From: Alphaproteobacteria bacterium
GTDB taxonomy: Bacteria > Pseudomonadota > Alphaproteobacteria > Rhodobacterales > Rhodobacteraceae
Assembly: GCA_009908505.1 (NCBI GenBank)
Contig: JAAAPD010000026.1
Location: 40,485 to 104,484, forward strand
DNA: 64,000 bases
Direction: 5' to 3'
This document shows positions 25,472 to 35,252 of the stretch, piece after piece. The first letter of the stretch is position 1. Each line of letters begins with the position of its first letter. The notes below the pieces were generated by a model. It searched no databases, was not told where the DNA came from, and worked only from the letters and a program-made list of their open reading frames with translations. The translations under genes were made by a program, and so were the position numbers.

Positions 25472-26434
25472 ATGGACCACGCTGAAACCGTGACATTCGG
25501 GGGATCGGCCTTCGACAGGGCCGCGCATTTGCGCGGTGATGAGCCCGCGATGCGCCGGTTGCGGGCCGCGCCGGTGGCGCGCGTCGTCGCCTTTTGGCGG
25601 GGCAAGGTCCTGGTTCGCGGGAACGATCTTGTGCGCTTGCGGCCCGATCATCCGCTGGTGCGGGACCATGCCGGCCCCGAGATCCTTCTGGGATGCGAGC
25701 GGTCCGGCGCGGTCTTCGCGTTGGACCTGTCCGACTGGGACCCGGCCGGCGACGGAGAAGCCCTGCCCGATGGCGGCTTCTTCGATGGGTCGGTGCAACG
25801 GCACCCGCTGGCCGCGGACTGCGACGGTTTCGCGGATCTGAGGTCCTGCATGACGCGGTTGAGCGCGCGCGACGCCGAGCTGGCGGCGACCGGCCGCAGC
25901 CTGTTCGCATGGCATCGTTCGCACCGGTTCTGCGCCTGTTGCGGGATGGAAAGCCGCATGGTTCAGGCGGGATGGCAGCGGCTGTGCCCCGGCTGTTCTG
26001 CGCCGCATTTCCCGCGAACCGATCCGGTCGTGATCATGCTGGTGACGCGTGGCAACCGAACCTTGCTGGGTCGGGGTGTCGGCTGGCCCGAGGGCATGTT
26101 TTCCTGCCTTGCGGGCTTCATGGAGCCGGGCGAGCCGATCGAGGCCGCCGTGCGACGCGAGGTGCTTGAGGAAACCGGGGTCCGGGTCGGGCGGGTCGAC
26201 TACCTGGCCAGCCAGCCCTGGGCCTTTCCAAGTTCTCTGATGATCGGGTGCCATGCGCGGGCCGAAAGCGACGCGATCACCCTGGACCCGGCCGAGTTGC
26301 AAGAGGCGCAGTGGATCACGCGCGAAGACCTGGCCGCTGCCTTTGCCGGGGACAGACCGGACCTTCTGCCCGCGCGCCGCGGGGCGATCGCGCAATTTCT
26401 GCTGTCCAACTGGCTTGCGGATCGGCTGAATTGA
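25472..26434 (+). CDS. nudC: NAD(+) diphosphatase
   Basis: A 320-residue Nudix hydrolase that cleaves NADH/NAD to NMN and AMP and, in E. coli, removes NAD caps from RNA. It has an N-terminal domain and then a zinc ribbon with Cys154, Cys157, Cys172 and Cys175 (HRFCACCG and LCPGCSAPHF). The Nudix box is GFMEPGEPIEAAVRREVLEE at residues 215-234, and the NudC-specific SQPWAFPSSLM follows at 247-257. It is divergent from cpdB. The ribosome site is weak. Confidence 0.94.
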   Translation: MDHAETVTFGGSAFDRAAHLRGDEPAMRRLRAAPVARVVAFWRGKVLVRGNDLVRLRPDHPLVRDHAGPEILLGCERSGAVFALDLSDWDPAGDGEALPDGGFFDGSVQRHPLAADCDGFADLRSCMTRLSARDAELAATGRSLFAWHRSHRFCACCGMESRMVQAGWQRLCPGCSAPHFPRTDPVVIMLVTRGNRTLLGRGVGWPEGMFSCLAGFMEPGEPIEAAVRREVLEETGVRVGRVDYLASQPWAFPSSLMIGCHARAESDAITLDPAELQEAQWITREDLAAAFAGDRPDLLPARRGAIAQFLLSNWLADRLN

Positions 26435-26497
26435 CGGGCATACTGGCGCGGACGGGCGCAGAACCGGTTCAGGGCAAGACTAACAGGCGGAGACCCC

Positions 26498-26965
26498 ATG
26501 GAATTTCGCACGCGCGAGGATATCGAGGCGCCGCTCGATCACGTTTTCCGAGAGATTTCGGATTTCCCCGCCTTCGAACGCGCGATCATGCGGCGCGGTG
26601 GGGACATCACCGTTCTGGACGGGCCGGTGCCGCCCGACCCCGGTGCGCGCTGGGAAGTGCGGTTTCGCTTTCGCGGCAAGGACCGGCGGATCGTGGCCAC
26701 GCTGAAAAAGCTGGAGCCGGGGCAGGGCCTGTCGATCACCTTTGAATCGCCTAATATCAAGGGCAATTGCCAGGTCGACCTTGTGCCCCTCTCGCCCAGC
26801 CGCACGCGGCTGAATATCGTCGTGGCGGTCAAGCCCGTATCGATCGCGGCCAAGCTGGTGGCGCAATCGCTGCGCTTCGGCAAACACCGGATGACCCGGC
26901 GCTTCAAGACCATGGTGGCGACCTATGCCGAAGATGTGGAGACGCGCCATCGCGCCCGGGCCTGA
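26498..26965 (+). CDS. SRPBCC (START-like) family protein
   Basis: A 155-residue protein of the SRPBCC fold. The START-like opening is EFRTREDIEAPLDHVFREIS and DFPAFERAIMRRG, the beta-strand core is ARWEVRFRFRGKDRRIVATL and TRLNIVVAVKPVS, and there is a C-terminal helix. It probably binds a hydrophobic ligand; no catalytic role is evident. The TGA stop forms part of an inverted repeat shared with the convergent pheA stop. Confidence 0.82.
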   Translation: MEFRTREDIEAPLDHVFREISDFPAFERAIMRRGGDITVLDGPVPPDPGARWEVRFRFRGKDRRIVATLKKLEPGQGLSITFESPNIKGNCQVDLVPLSPSRTRLNIVVAVKPVSIAAKLVAQSLRFGKHRMTRRFKTMVATYAEDVETRHRARA

Positions 26966-26982
26966 GGGCCGCCGTCAGGCCC
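26958..26982. terminator. Hairpin spanning the facing stop codons of the SRPBCC gene and pheA
   Basis: GGGCCTGA (26958-26965) and TCAGGCCC (26975-26982) are perfect 8-base complements with a 9-base loop. Each arm contains the stop codon of one of the two convergent genes. No T-tract follows on either strand, so it would be a weak or Rho-assisted bidirectional terminator at most. Confidence 0.45.
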
Positions 26983-27817
26983 GTTCGTGGCGCCGCGGGG
27001 CCGCCGGATAGACCCCCATCAGCTTGATGTGGTCGGTGAAGTAATCCAGTTCTTCCATGGCCAGTTGCACGTTTCGGTCGTCGGGGTGGCCTTCGATCTC
27101 GGCATAGAACTGGGTGGCGTGGAAATCGCCGCCGACCATGTAGCTTTCCAGCTTGGTCATGTTGACGCCGTTCGTGGCGAAGCCGCCCATCGCCTTGTAA
27201 AGCGCGGCGGGGATGTTGCGGACGCGGAAGATGAAGCTGGTCATCATGCCGTGAGTGCCACGGCGCTTGAAATCCGGCTCGCGGGCCATGATCAAGAACC
27301 GGGTGGTGTTGCGCTCATGGTCCTCGATGTGGCGGGCGACCACGTCGAGCCCGTAGATCTCGGCCGCCAGTTCCGAGGCCAGGGCGCCCGTTGCCGGGTC
27401 ATCGCCCCTGGCCACGTCGCGCGCGGCGCGGGCGTTGTCCGAACTGACCTTCGTCGCGATACCGTTCTCACGCAGGAAACCGGCGCATTGCGGCAAGATC
27501 ACCACGTGGCCTAGTGCGGTGCAGATTTGCGAAAGGCGCACACCCGGTTGACCCAAAAGGTTGATATGCACGCGGATGAACACCTCGTCCACGATGTGCA
27601 ACCCGCTTTCGGGCAGCAGGTGATGGACGTCGCCGACGCGCCCGTAGATCGAGTTTTCGACGGCGATCATGCCCAGTTCCGCATCGTCCTTGCGTACGGC
27701 TTCGATTGCGTCCTCGAAGGTCGCGCAAGGCAGGGGATCGTGGTTCGGCCGCGCCTCGCGACAGGCCTGGTGGCCATAGGCGCCGGGCTCTCCCTGGAAG
27801 GCGATGCGCTTGGTCAT
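26975..27817 (-). CDS. pheA: Prephenate dehydratase
   Basis: A 280-residue monofunctional enzyme converting prephenate to phenylpyruvate in phenylalanine synthesis. The catalytic part starts RIAFQGEPGAYGHQA and holds MIAVENSIYGRVGDVHHLL and the DHERNTTRFLIMAR block, with the TTRF motif. The C-terminal ACT domain (TSFIFRVRNIPAALYKAMGG) senses phenylalanine. It has ESYM where enterobacterial enzymes have ESRP. No chorismate mutase domain is present, as usual in alphaproteobacteria. It is divergent from the cytochrome c gene. Confidence 0.95.
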   Translation of the reverse strand: MTKRIAFQGEPGAYGHQACREARPNHDPLPCATFEDAIEAVRKDDAELGMIAVENSIYGRVGDVHHLLPESGLHIVDEVFIRVHINLLGQPGVRLSQICTALGHVVILPQCAGFLRENGIATKVSSDNARAARDVARGDDPATGALASELAAEIYGLDVVARHIEDHERNTTRFLIMAREPDFKRRGTHGMMTSFIFRVRNIPAALYKAMGGFATNGVNMTKLESYMVGGDFHATQFYAEIEGHPDDRNVQLAMEELDYFTDHIKLMGVYPAAPRRHERA

Positions 27818-27936
27818 GTGTTGCTTATCCCCCCAAAGGATCGTCGTATGGGCATTTCGTCGCGGTGCTACACCTTGAACAAACCACGTGGAAGCGGATA
27901 CATGGCGTCTGAATCAGGAACCAGATGGAACGCGAC

Positions 27937-28467
27937 ATGTTCGACACAATGACAATGACCAAGATCCTGGGCGGGGTTTGCGGCACGCTCCTGATCTTCT
28001 TGCTGGGCGGCTGGGCGGCCGAAACGATCTTCCATGTGGGTGGGCACGGCTACGGCGATGGCCCAAAGCAGGCCTACGTGATCGAGGTCGCGGACGACGA
28101 GGAAGCCACGGAAGAGGTGGTCGAGGACGAAGGCCCCGACTTCACCGAGGTCTTCGCCAGTGCCGATGCGGCCGCCGGGGAATCCCAGTGGCGCGCCTGC
28201 CGGGCCTGTCACGTGCTGGAACCGGGCCAGAACATGACCGGCCCGTCGCTTTACGGTGTCGTGGGTCGTGATGTCGGCGCGGTCGACGGGTTCAACTACT
28301 CTGGCAGCCTTGTGGCCGTGGCCGATGTCTGGACCCCGGAAAACCTGAATGCCTTCCTCGAGAATCCGCGCGGCTACGCACCGGGCACGTCGATGTCCTA
28401 CAATGGTATGCGCAATATTGAAGACAGGGCGGACCTGATCGCCTACCTGGACAGCGTCGACGACTGA
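27937..28467 (+). CDS. Membrane-anchored cytochrome c, cytochrome cy-like
   Basis: A 176-residue c-type cytochrome. An uncleaved N-terminal anchor (MFDTMTMTKILGGVCGTLLI, then FLLGGWAAETIFHVGG) is followed by an acidic linker (ADDEEATEEVVEDE) and a class I heme domain. The heme motif is CRACH at residues 88-92, and a distal Met lies in the PGTSMSYNGM region. It resembles Rhodobacter cytochrome cy, which carries electrons from the bc1 complex to oxidases at the periplasmic face. An in-frame ATG at 27925 is an alternative start. A strong terminator follows. Confidence 0.9.
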   Translation: MFDTMTMTKILGGVCGTLLIFLLGGWAAETIFHVGGHGYGDGPKQAYVIEVADDEEATEEVVEDEGPDFTEVFASADAAAGESQWRACRACHVLEPGQNMTGPSLYGVVGRDVGAVDGFNYSGSLVAVADVWTPENLNAFLENPRGYAPGTSMSYNGMRNIEDRADLIAYLDSVDD

Positions 28468-28489
28468 TCGCCGGCCACATGATGAACAG

Positions 28490-28515
28490 GGCCGCCCCAT
28501 CCGGGCGGCCTTTTT
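28490..28515 (+). terminator. Rho-independent terminator of the cytochrome c gene
   Basis: GGCCGCCC (28490-28497) pairs with GGGCGGCC (28503-28510) around 5 bases, followed immediately by TTTTTC. This is the clearest intrinsic terminator in the window. Confidence 0.9.
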
Positions 28516-28621
28516 CATTCGGTCGGGTAATTCACGCCCGCCTCACGCATTCTCAACTTGATGGCTGGACGTTTCGACCGTTAGCTTCATTTGCAAGGAA
28601 AATGACGCAGGAGGGCCGACC

Positions 28622-30538
28622 ATGCGCCGCAGCCAGACTCGAAATGCCACAGCCAGGGCGGTGACAGCCGTTCAACCCGCATCCCAATGGGTGGCCTGGG
28701 CGGGTGGCGCAGTGCTGGCCTTTGGCGCGGCCTTCTCGGCCTGGGCGGAAACCGACGAGAACGTGACGGTCAGCCACGGCTACACGAATTTCGGGAAACT
28801 CAAGTATCCCGCCGACATGGCGCATCTGGATTACGTGAACCCCGATGCCCCCAAGGGAGGCGAAATCAGCCAATGGGCGCAGGGTACCTTCGACAGCTTC
28901 AACAATTACACCCGCGAGGGCGTGTCCGCGGCGCTGACCGACGTCATGTATGAAAGCATCTTGGTCAGCACGGCGGACGATCCCTATGGCGTCTACTGCT
29001 ATCTGTGCGAGACGCTGGAATATCCCGACAGCCGCGACTGGGTCGTTTTCAACCTGCGTGACGACGTGACCTTTTCCGACGGCCGGCCGATGACGGCCGA
29101 GGACGTGGCATTCACCTTCGAGCTGTTCATGGAGCAGGGCATCGCCGAATACCGCAACGTGGTCTCGGGATTCGTTTCCGAGGTCGAGGTCCTGGACGAC
29201 CACCGCATCAAGTTCACCTTCACCGAAGAGGCCCCGCGTCGCGACGTGATCAGCTTTGCCGGAGGCACGACGGTCTTTTCCAAGTCCTGGTTCGAGGAAA
29301 CCGGCGCGCGCATCGACGAGAGCACCGATACGCCGTTCCTGGGCACCGGCGCCTATGTGCTGGACAGCTATGAAACCAACCAGCGCCTGATCTATGCCCG
29401 TGACCCGGACCATTGGGGCGCGGATCATCCGATGAATGTCGGCCAGAACAATTTCGACACGATCCGGGTGGAGTATTTCGCCGACAGCGCCGCCGCCTTC
29501 GAAGCCTTCAAGGTCGGCGCCTACACCTTCCGCACCGAGAATTCCTCGAAGACCTGGGCGACGGGCTATGATTTTCCGGCGCTCGACAATGGCTGGATCG
29601 TGAAGGCCGAGTTGCCGGACGGCTCCATGGGGTCGGCGCAGGCCTTCGTCTTCAACCTGGACAAGCCCGAATGGCAGGATCCGCGGGTGCGCGAGGCGAT
29701 CCGGCTGGTGTTCAACTTCGAATGGTCGAACGAGACGCTGTTCTACGGTCTTTACGAACGGGTCGAATCCTTCTGGCAGAACTCCGACCTGCAGGCGCGC
29801 GGCACCCCGTCCGAGGGCGAATTGGCGCTGCTGCGGCCGCTGGTGGACGAGGGCCTTCTGGACCCGTCGATCTTGACGGATGCGGCCGTTCTTCCGCCGG
29901 AGTCGCGGCCGGAACGGTCCACGGACCGGGGCAACCTGCGGCAGGCCTCGGCCCTGCTGGACGAGGCGGGGTGGACCGTCGGCGATGACGGGATCCGCCG
30001 CAAGGATGGCCGGCCGCTGTCGCTGACCATCCTGCAATTCTCGCCCGCCTTCGACCGGATCGTGAACCCCTATATCGAGAACCTGACCCGACTGGGCGTC
30101 GACGCGAAGCTGGAGAGGGTGGATACCGCGCAATACATCGACCGCCGCCGCACCGGCGATTTCGACCTGGTCAACCATACCATGACGCAGGGCTTCGAGC
30201 CGGGGATAGGCCTCAAGCAGTGGTTCCACAGCTCGACCGCCGATGACAGTTCGCGCAACCTGATGCGGCTGCGCGATCGGGCCATCGACCGGCTGATCGA
30301 CCACGTGATCGAGGCCGAGAGCCTGGAGGAGATGACGACGGCGGCGCATGCGCTCGACCGGGCGCTGCGGGCCTACGGGTTCTGGGTGCCGCAATGGTAC
30401 AAGGACGTGCACACGGTGGCCTATTACGACATGTATCGCCACCCCGAGACCCTGCCACCCTTTGCGCTGGGAGAACTGACCTTCTGGTGGTATGACGCGG
30501 ATCGGGCGGAAGACCTGCGCGAAGCGGGCGCTCTCTAG
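28622..30538 (+). CDS. yejA: Oligopeptide ABC transporter substrate-binding protein, YejA-type
   Basis: A 638-residue periplasmic binding protein of the SBP_bac_5 family. A long signal region ends in AAFSAWAET. The mature part contains [40 protein letters not shown] and [20 protein letters not shown], all typical of YejA. In enterobacteria Yej takes up peptides including microcin C; here the substrate is inferred to be oligopeptides. GGAGG lies 8 bases before the ATG. It is the first gene of a four-gene operon. Confidence 0.92.
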   Translation: MRRSQTRNATARAVTAVQPASQWVAWAGGAVLAFGAAFSAWAETDENVTVSHGYTNFGKLKYPADMAHLDYVNPDAPKGGEISQWAQGTFDSFNNYTREGVSAALTDVMYESILVSTADDPYGVYCYLCETLEYPDSRDWVVFNLRDDVTFSDGRPMTAEDVAFTFELFMEQGIAEYRNVVSGFVSEVEVLDDHRIKFTFTEEAPRRDVISFAGGTTVFSKSWFEETGARIDESTDTPFLGTGAYVLDSYETNQRLIYARDPDHWGADHPMNVGQNNFDTIRVEYFADSAAAFEAFKVGAYTFRTENSSKTWATGYDFPALDNGWIVKAELPDGSMGSAQAFVFNLDKPEWQDPRVREAIRLVFNFEWSNETLFYGLYERVESFWQNSDLQARGTPSEGELALLRPLVDEGLLDPSILTDAAVLPPESRPERSTDRGNLRQASALLDEAGWTVGDDGIRRKDGRPLSLTILQFSPAFDRIVNPYIENLTRLGVDAKLERVDTAQYIDRRRTGDFDLVNHTMTQGFEPGIGLKQWFHSSTADDSSRNLMRLRDRAIDRLIDHVIEAESLEEMTTAAHALDRALRAYGFWVPQWYKDVHTVAYYDMYRHPETLPPFALGELTFWWYDADRAEDLREAGAL

Positions 30539-30564
30539 AACACGGGAAGGGCAGGGCAGGCCGC

Positions 30565-31785
30565 ATGGGCGCCTACATCCTCAGACGCTTGCTGCTCGTG
30601 ATTCCCACGTTGCTGGGGATCATGATCATCAATTTCACGTTGGTGCAGTTCGTGCCTGGCGGCCCGATCGAACAGATCGTCGCCCGCATGGAAGGGTCCG
30701 GCGACGTGTTCGAGACGATATCGGGCGGGGGCAGCGAGACGCTGGATTCCGAGGAAGGCAGCTATGCCGGGGCGCGGGGCCTGCCACAGGATTTCCTTGA
30801 CGAATTGCAGGTCGAATTCAACTTCGCCCGGATCGTCTGCGAGGACGGGTTCACCGGTGAACCCAGCCTGCGCGCCGAGGGCTGCGAGGCAGTGCCGGTG
30901 CCCGCGCTGGAACGGTTCTTCCTGATGATGTGGGACTATATCCGCTTCGATTTCGGGGAAAGCTATTTCCGGTCCGTGGGCGTGATGGAACTGGTCGTCG
31001 AGAAGATGCCGGTCTCCATCACGCTTGGGCTTTGGTCCACGCTGATCGCCTACCTGATCTCGATTCCGCTGGGCATCAAGAAGGCGGTGCGCGATGGCAC
31101 GCCCTTCGACACCTGGACCAGCGGCGCGATCATTGTGGGCTATGCCATCCCCGGTTTCCTGTTCGCGATCCTGTTGATCGTGCTTTTCGCATCGAACAAC
31201 TGTTTCCGGATTCCGGGCCTGTCCGGGTGGCTGGACGGCAACCCGGTTCTGTGGTGGCTGCACGACTGGAACCCGACCTGTCACAGATTGTTCCCCTTGC
31301 GCGGCCTGACCAGCAGCAACTTCGAAGAGCTTTCGGCCCTGGGCAAGGTGCTGGACTACCTTCACCACATCGCCCTGCCGGTCCTGGCCTCGACCATCGG
31401 GGCCTTCGCGACGCTGACCCTGCTGACCAAGAATTCCTTCCTCGACGAGATCAAGAAACACTACGTTATCACCGCCAAGGCCAAGGGCGTGTCCGACCGC
31501 CGCGTGCTTTACGGCCATGTCTTCCGCAACGCGATGCTGATCGTGATCTCGGGCTTTCCGGCCCTGTTCATCGGCGTCTTCTTCGGCGGCAGCCTGATCA
31601 TCGAGACCCTTTTCTCGCTGGACGGCCTGGGCCGGCTGGGTTTCGAGGCGACGCTGGCGCGCGATTATCCGGTGATGTTCGGGACGCTCTTCACCTTTTC
31701 GCTGCTCGGGCTGGTCGTCGGCATCATCACCGACCTGACCTATGTCATGATCGACCCGCGCATCGACTTCGAGAGGCGCGGATAG
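30565..31785 (+). CDS. yejB: Oligopeptide ABC transporter permease YejB
   Basis: A 406-residue inner-membrane permease with a DppB-like start ([20 protein letters not shown] and [20 protein letters not shown]). The EAA loop is in [20 protein letters not shown]. It is about 40 residues longer than E. coli YejB. The extra length is in periplasmic loops near residues 45-105 and 205-255, with several cysteines. It starts 26 bases after yejA and ends directly before the yejE ATG. Confidence 0.93.
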   Translation: MGAYILRRLLLVIPTLLGIMIINFTLVQFVPGGPIEQIVARMEGSGDVFETISGGGSETLDSEEGSYAGARGLPQDFLDELQVEFNFARIVCEDGFTGEPSLRAEGCEAVPVPALERFFLMMWDYIRFDFGESYFRSVGVMELVVEKMPVSITLGLWSTLIAYLISIPLGIKKAVRDGTPFDTWTSGAIIVGYAIPGFLFAILLIVLFASNNCFRIPGLSGWLDGNPVLWWLHDWNPTCHRLFPLRGLTSSNFEELSALGKVLDYLHHIALPVLASTIGAFATLTLLTKNSFLDEIKKHYVITAKAKGVSDRRVLYGHVFRNAMLIVISGFPALFIGVFFGGSLIIETLFSLDGLGRLGFEATLARDYPVMFGTLFTFSLLGLVVGIITDLTYVMIDPRIDFERRG

Positions 31786-32952
31786 ATGGCCGAGACCGCC
31801 CCCGACACCACCCCCGACTACAGCCAGCCGCCCCGGCGCGGGCGCTTCGAGCTGTCGCCGCTCAACAAGCGGCGCTGGCGCAATTTCACCCGCAATCGCC
31901 GGGCCTACTGGTCGCTGTGGATATTCCTGGTGCTGTTCGGGCTGAGCCTCTTTGCCGAGTTCATCGCCAATGACAAACCGATCATGGTGAACTATCGCGG
32001 CGAGCTGCGCATGCCCGTCTTCACCTTCTATTCGGAACAGGAGTTCGGCGGCGATTTCCCGACCGAGGCGCCCTATCGCGATATCGAGGTCGAATGCCTG
32101 ATCATCACCGGCGGACTTGAGGATTGTTTCTACGAGCCCGAGCAGATGATCGCCGCCGCCGAGGCTGGCACGATCGACGACCCGGATTTCCGCAAGGGCT
32201 GGGTGCTTTGGCCGCCCATTCCCTATTCCTTTGACACCATCGTGGACGTGCCCGGCGTTGCGCCCTCACCGCCGGACGGCAACAACCTGCTGGGCACCGA
32301 CGACACCAAACGTGACGTTCTGGCGCGGGTGATCCACGGTTTCCGCCTGTCGATCCTGTTCACGCTGATCGTCACGACCTGCGCGTCGGTCATCGGGATC
32401 ATCGCGGGCGCGATCCAGGGCTATTTCGGCGGCTGGACCGACCTGATCTTTCAACGCATCCTGGAAATATGGGCCTCGACCCCGTCGATCTACGTCATCA
32501 TCATCCTGTTCGCTATCCTGGGACGAAGTTTCTGGTTGCTGGTCATCCTGACGGTGCTGTTCGGCTGGCCGGCGCTGGTAGGCGTGGTGCGGGCGGAATT
32601 CCTGCGGGCGCGGAACTTCGAATACGTGCGCGCGGCGCGGGCGCTGGGCGTGTCCAACCGCACCATCATGTTCCGACACATGCTGCCCAATGCCATGGTC
32701 GCTACGCTGACCATGCTGCCCTTCATCATCACCGGCACCATCGCCACGCTGGCCAGCCTGGATTTTCTGGGGTTCGGCCTGCCGTCCTCGGCGCCCTCGC
32801 TGGGCGAGTTGACGCTTCAGGCCAAGCAGAACCTGCAGGCGCCCTGGCTCGGCTTCACCGCCTTTTTCACCTTCGCGATCATGCTGTCGCTGCTGGTCTT
32901 CATCTTCGAAGGGGTGCGCGACGCGTTCGACCCCAGAAAGACGTTCTCATGA
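31786..32952 (+). CDS. yejE: Oligopeptide ABC transporter permease YejE
   Basis: A 388-residue permease. Its N-terminal cytosolic part ends in LNKRRWRNFTRNRRAYWSLW, followed by the first helix, a large periplasmic domain and LLGTDDTKRDVLARVIHGFR before the core helices. The EAA loop is EYVRAARALGVSNRTIMFRH, with the GLPSSAPSLGEL segment typical of DppC/YejE. It abuts yejB without spacing and overlaps yejF by 4 bases (ATGA). Confidence 0.93.
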   Translation: MAETAPDTTPDYSQPPRRGRFELSPLNKRRWRNFTRNRRAYWSLWIFLVLFGLSLFAEFIANDKPIMVNYRGELRMPVFTFYSEQEFGGDFPTEAPYRDIEVECLIITGGLEDCFYEPEQMIAAAEAGTIDDPDFRKGWVLWPPIPYSFDTIVDVPGVAPSPPDGNNLLGTDDTKRDVLARVIHGFRLSILFTLIVTTCASVIGIIAGAIQGYFGGWTDLIFQRILEIWASTPSIYVIIILFAILGRSFWLLVILTVLFGWPALVGVVRAEFLRARNFEYVRAARALGVSNRTIMFRHMLPNAMVATLTMLPFIITGTIATLASLDFLGFGLPSSAPSLGELTLQAKQNLQAPWLGFTAFFTFAIMLSLLVFIFEGVRDAFDPRKTFS

Positions 32953-34532
32953 GCCGGGTTCTGGACGTGCGCGACCTGTCGGTCAGTTTCCGGCAGGACG
33001 GGGCGACGACCCTCGCCGTGAGCGGCGTCAGCTATCACCTGAACCGCGGCGAGACCGTGGCGTTGGTGGGGGAAAGCGGGTCGGGCAAGTCCGTCACGGC
33101 CCTGTCTACGGTGCGCCTGCTGGGTGACAGCGCCACGGTGGGCGGGTCGATCCTCTATGAAGGCGAGGAAATGGTCACAGCCGGCGAGGCCAAGCTGCGC
33201 CAGGTGCGGGGCAACGATATCAGCTTCATCTTCCAGGAACCGATGACGTCGCTGAACCCGCTGCACACCATCGAGAAGCAGCTGCGCGAATCCATCGAAT
33301 TGCACCAGGGCCTGCGTGGCGATGCGGTCCGCGCCAAGATCGTCGAGCTTCTGGAAAAGGTCGGCATCCGCGAGGCCGCGAACCGGCTGAACGCCTATCC
33401 GCACCAGCTGTCCGGCGGCCAGCGGCAGCGGGTTATGATCGCCATGGCGCTGGCCAACGGGCCCGAATTACTGGTGGCCGACGAACCCACCACGGCGCTG
33501 GACGTGACGATCCAGGCGCAGATCCTGGACCTGCTGGACCGGCTCAAGCGGGACATGAACATGTCCATGCTGTTCATCACCCATGACCTTGGCATCGTGC
33601 GCCGGATCGCCGACCGGGTCTGCGTGATGAAGGATGGCGAGATCGTCGAGCAAGGCGCGACCGAGGAGATTTTCCGCACGCCGCAGCACCCCTATACCCG
33701 GATGCTTCTGGCCGCCGAAAGCACCGGCGACCCGACCCCGGTGCCCGAGGATGCGCCGGTGGTGGCCGAGGCGGAGAACCTGAAGATATGGTTCCCGATC
33801 CACCAAGGGCTGCTCAAGCGCACGGTGGGTCACGTCAAGGCTGTGAACGATGCGACATTCACTGTGCGGGCCGGGGAAACCCTGGGCATCGTCGGCGAAA
33901 GCGGGTCGGGAAAGACCACGCTGGCGCTGGCGATGATGAAGCTGCTTGGCTCGGAGGGCCGGATCGTGTTCCAGGGCCGCGAGATCCAGGATTTCCGCGA
34001 GGGCCGGATGCGCCCGCTGCGCGGCGACATGCAGATCGTGTTCCAGGACCCCTATGGCAGCCTCAGCCCCCGCATGACCGTGGAACAGATCATCGCCGAG
34101 GGGCTGAGCATCCATGGCGTCGCCGAAGAGAGGGACCAACGCGCCCTGGTGGCCGAGATCATGGCCGAGGTAGGGCTGGACCCGGCCACGATGGATCGCT
34201 ACCCGCACGAATTCTCGGGCGGGCAACGCCAGCGCGTCGCCATCGCCCGCGCCATGATCCTGCGGCCCAAATTGCTGGTTCTCGACGAACCGACCAGCGC
34301 GCTGGACATGACCGTGCAGGTTCAGATCGTGGACCTGCTGCGCGACCTTCAGAAGAAATACCAGCTGGCCTACCTGTTCATTTCCCACGATCTCAAGGTC
34401 GTGCGGGCGCTGTCACACAAAGTCATCGTCATGAAGCAGGGCGACGTCGTCGAAGCCGGGCCCGTGGACCGCGTCTTCGATGCGCCCCAGTCCGGCTATA
34501 CCCGCGAACTGATGACGGCCGCGCTGGGGTAG
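32949..34532 (+). CDS. yejF: Oligopeptide ABC transporter ATP-binding protein YejF (two ATPase domains)
   Basis: A 527-residue protein with two complete ABC domains. The first has [32 protein letters not shown] and [16 protein letters not shown]. The second has [32 protein letters not shown] and [16 protein letters not shown]. The oligopeptide-transporter C-terminal segment [12 protein letters not shown] follows the first. The length equals E. coli YejF (about 529). The ATG at 32949 overlaps the yejE stop; the longer upstream frame is antisense-like and not real. Confidence 0.94.
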   Translation: MSRVLDVRDLSVSFRQDGATTLAVSGVSYHLNRGETVALVGESGSGKSVTALSTVRLLGDSATVGGSILYEGEEMVTAGEAKLRQVRGNDISFIFQEPMTSLNPLHTIEKQLRESIELHQGLRGDAVRAKIVELLEKVGIREAANRLNAYPHQLSGGQRQRVMIAMALANGPELLVADEPTTALDVTIQAQILDLLDRLKRDMNMSMLFITHDLGIVRRIADRVCVMKDGEIVEQGATEEIFRTPQHPYTRMLLAAESTGDPTPVPEDAPVVAEAENLKIWFPIHQGLLKRTVGHVKAVNDATFTVRAGETLGIVGESGSGKTTLALAMMKLLGSEGRIVFQGREIQDFREGRMRPLRGDMQIVFQDPYGSLSPRMTVEQIIAEGLSIHGVAEERDQRALVAEIMAEVGLDPATMDRYPHEFSGGQRQRVAIARAMILRPKLLVLDEPTSALDMTVQVQIVDLLRDLQKKYQLAYLFISHDLKVVRALSHKVIVMKQGDVVEAGPVDRVFDAPQSGYTRELMTAALG

Positions 34533-34560
34533 GACCGGAAATCCGCAATTGTGGGAGGCG

Positions 34561-35244
34561 TCAGGCCAGCGTGATGATCGCCGGGTCCAACCCGTCGATG
34601 TCCACGCGACAGGTCTGGTCGCGATCCAGCGGGCCGACGCCCGCGGGCGTGCCGGTCAGCACAAGATCGCCCGGCTGCAAGGTCACAAGCCGTGACAGGT
34701 GAGCGATGATGTCGGGCACCGGCCAGATCATCGACGAAAGCCGCGACCGCTGTCGCAGGTCGCCGTCGACCGTGCAGCGCAGCTCTCTCTCGCCCAAATC
34801 ACCTGGGGCCTTGTGAACCGTGCCCAGAACGGCCGAATTGTCGAACCCCTTGGACATGTCCCAGGGCCGGCGCATCGCTTTCGCCTGCGCCTGCACGTCG
34901 CGGCGGGTCAGGTCGTTGGCCGTTGCATAGCCCCAGACATGGGACAGCGCGTCACCGAGCGCGATATCGGCCCCGCCGGTGCCGATCAGAACGGCCAGTT
35001 CCGCCTCGTGGTGCAAATCCCTCGTAGCGGGCGGATAGGGGATCGTCGCGCCCGATGGCACGACCGCGCTGGCCGGTTTCAGGAAGAAGAAGGGCGGCTC
35101 GCGCTCGGGGTCGTTACCCATTTCGCGGGCATGGTCGGCATAGTTGCGCCCTACGCAAAAGACACGGTGCAGAACCGCCACCATGTCGGGCTGGTCGGTG
35201 GCAAAGCTGCGCGAGCTGGGCGGCTGGACCGCAAGGCGGGGCAT
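34561..35244 (-). CDS. Fumarylacetoacetate hydrolase family protein
   Basis: A 227-residue FAH-fold enzyme with a metal site. It has VFCVGRNYADHAREMG, PFFFLKPASAVV and HHEAELAVLIG (the E-x-E ligands), then WGYATANDLTRRDVQAQAKA, with the Asp ligand, and GDLVLTGTPAGVGPL. Close relatives are acylpyruvate hydrolases or oxaloacetate decarboxylases; I cannot choose. The ATG at 35244 lies 8 bases after the stop of the upstream carboxypeptidase gene, so the two are probably co-transcribed. Confidence 0.88.
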   Translation of the reverse strand: MPRLAVQPPSSRSFATDQPDMVAVLHRVFCVGRNYADHAREMGNDPEREPPFFFLKPASAVVPSGATIPYPPATRDLHHEAELAVLIGTGGADIALGDALSHVWGYATANDLTRRDVQAQAKAMRRPWDMSKGFDNSAVLGTVHKAPGDLGERELRCTVDGDLRQRSRLSSMIWPVPDIIAHLSRLVTLQPGDLVLTGTPAGVGPLDRDQTCRVDIDGLDPAIITLA

Positions 35245-35252
35245 GGCGGGCC

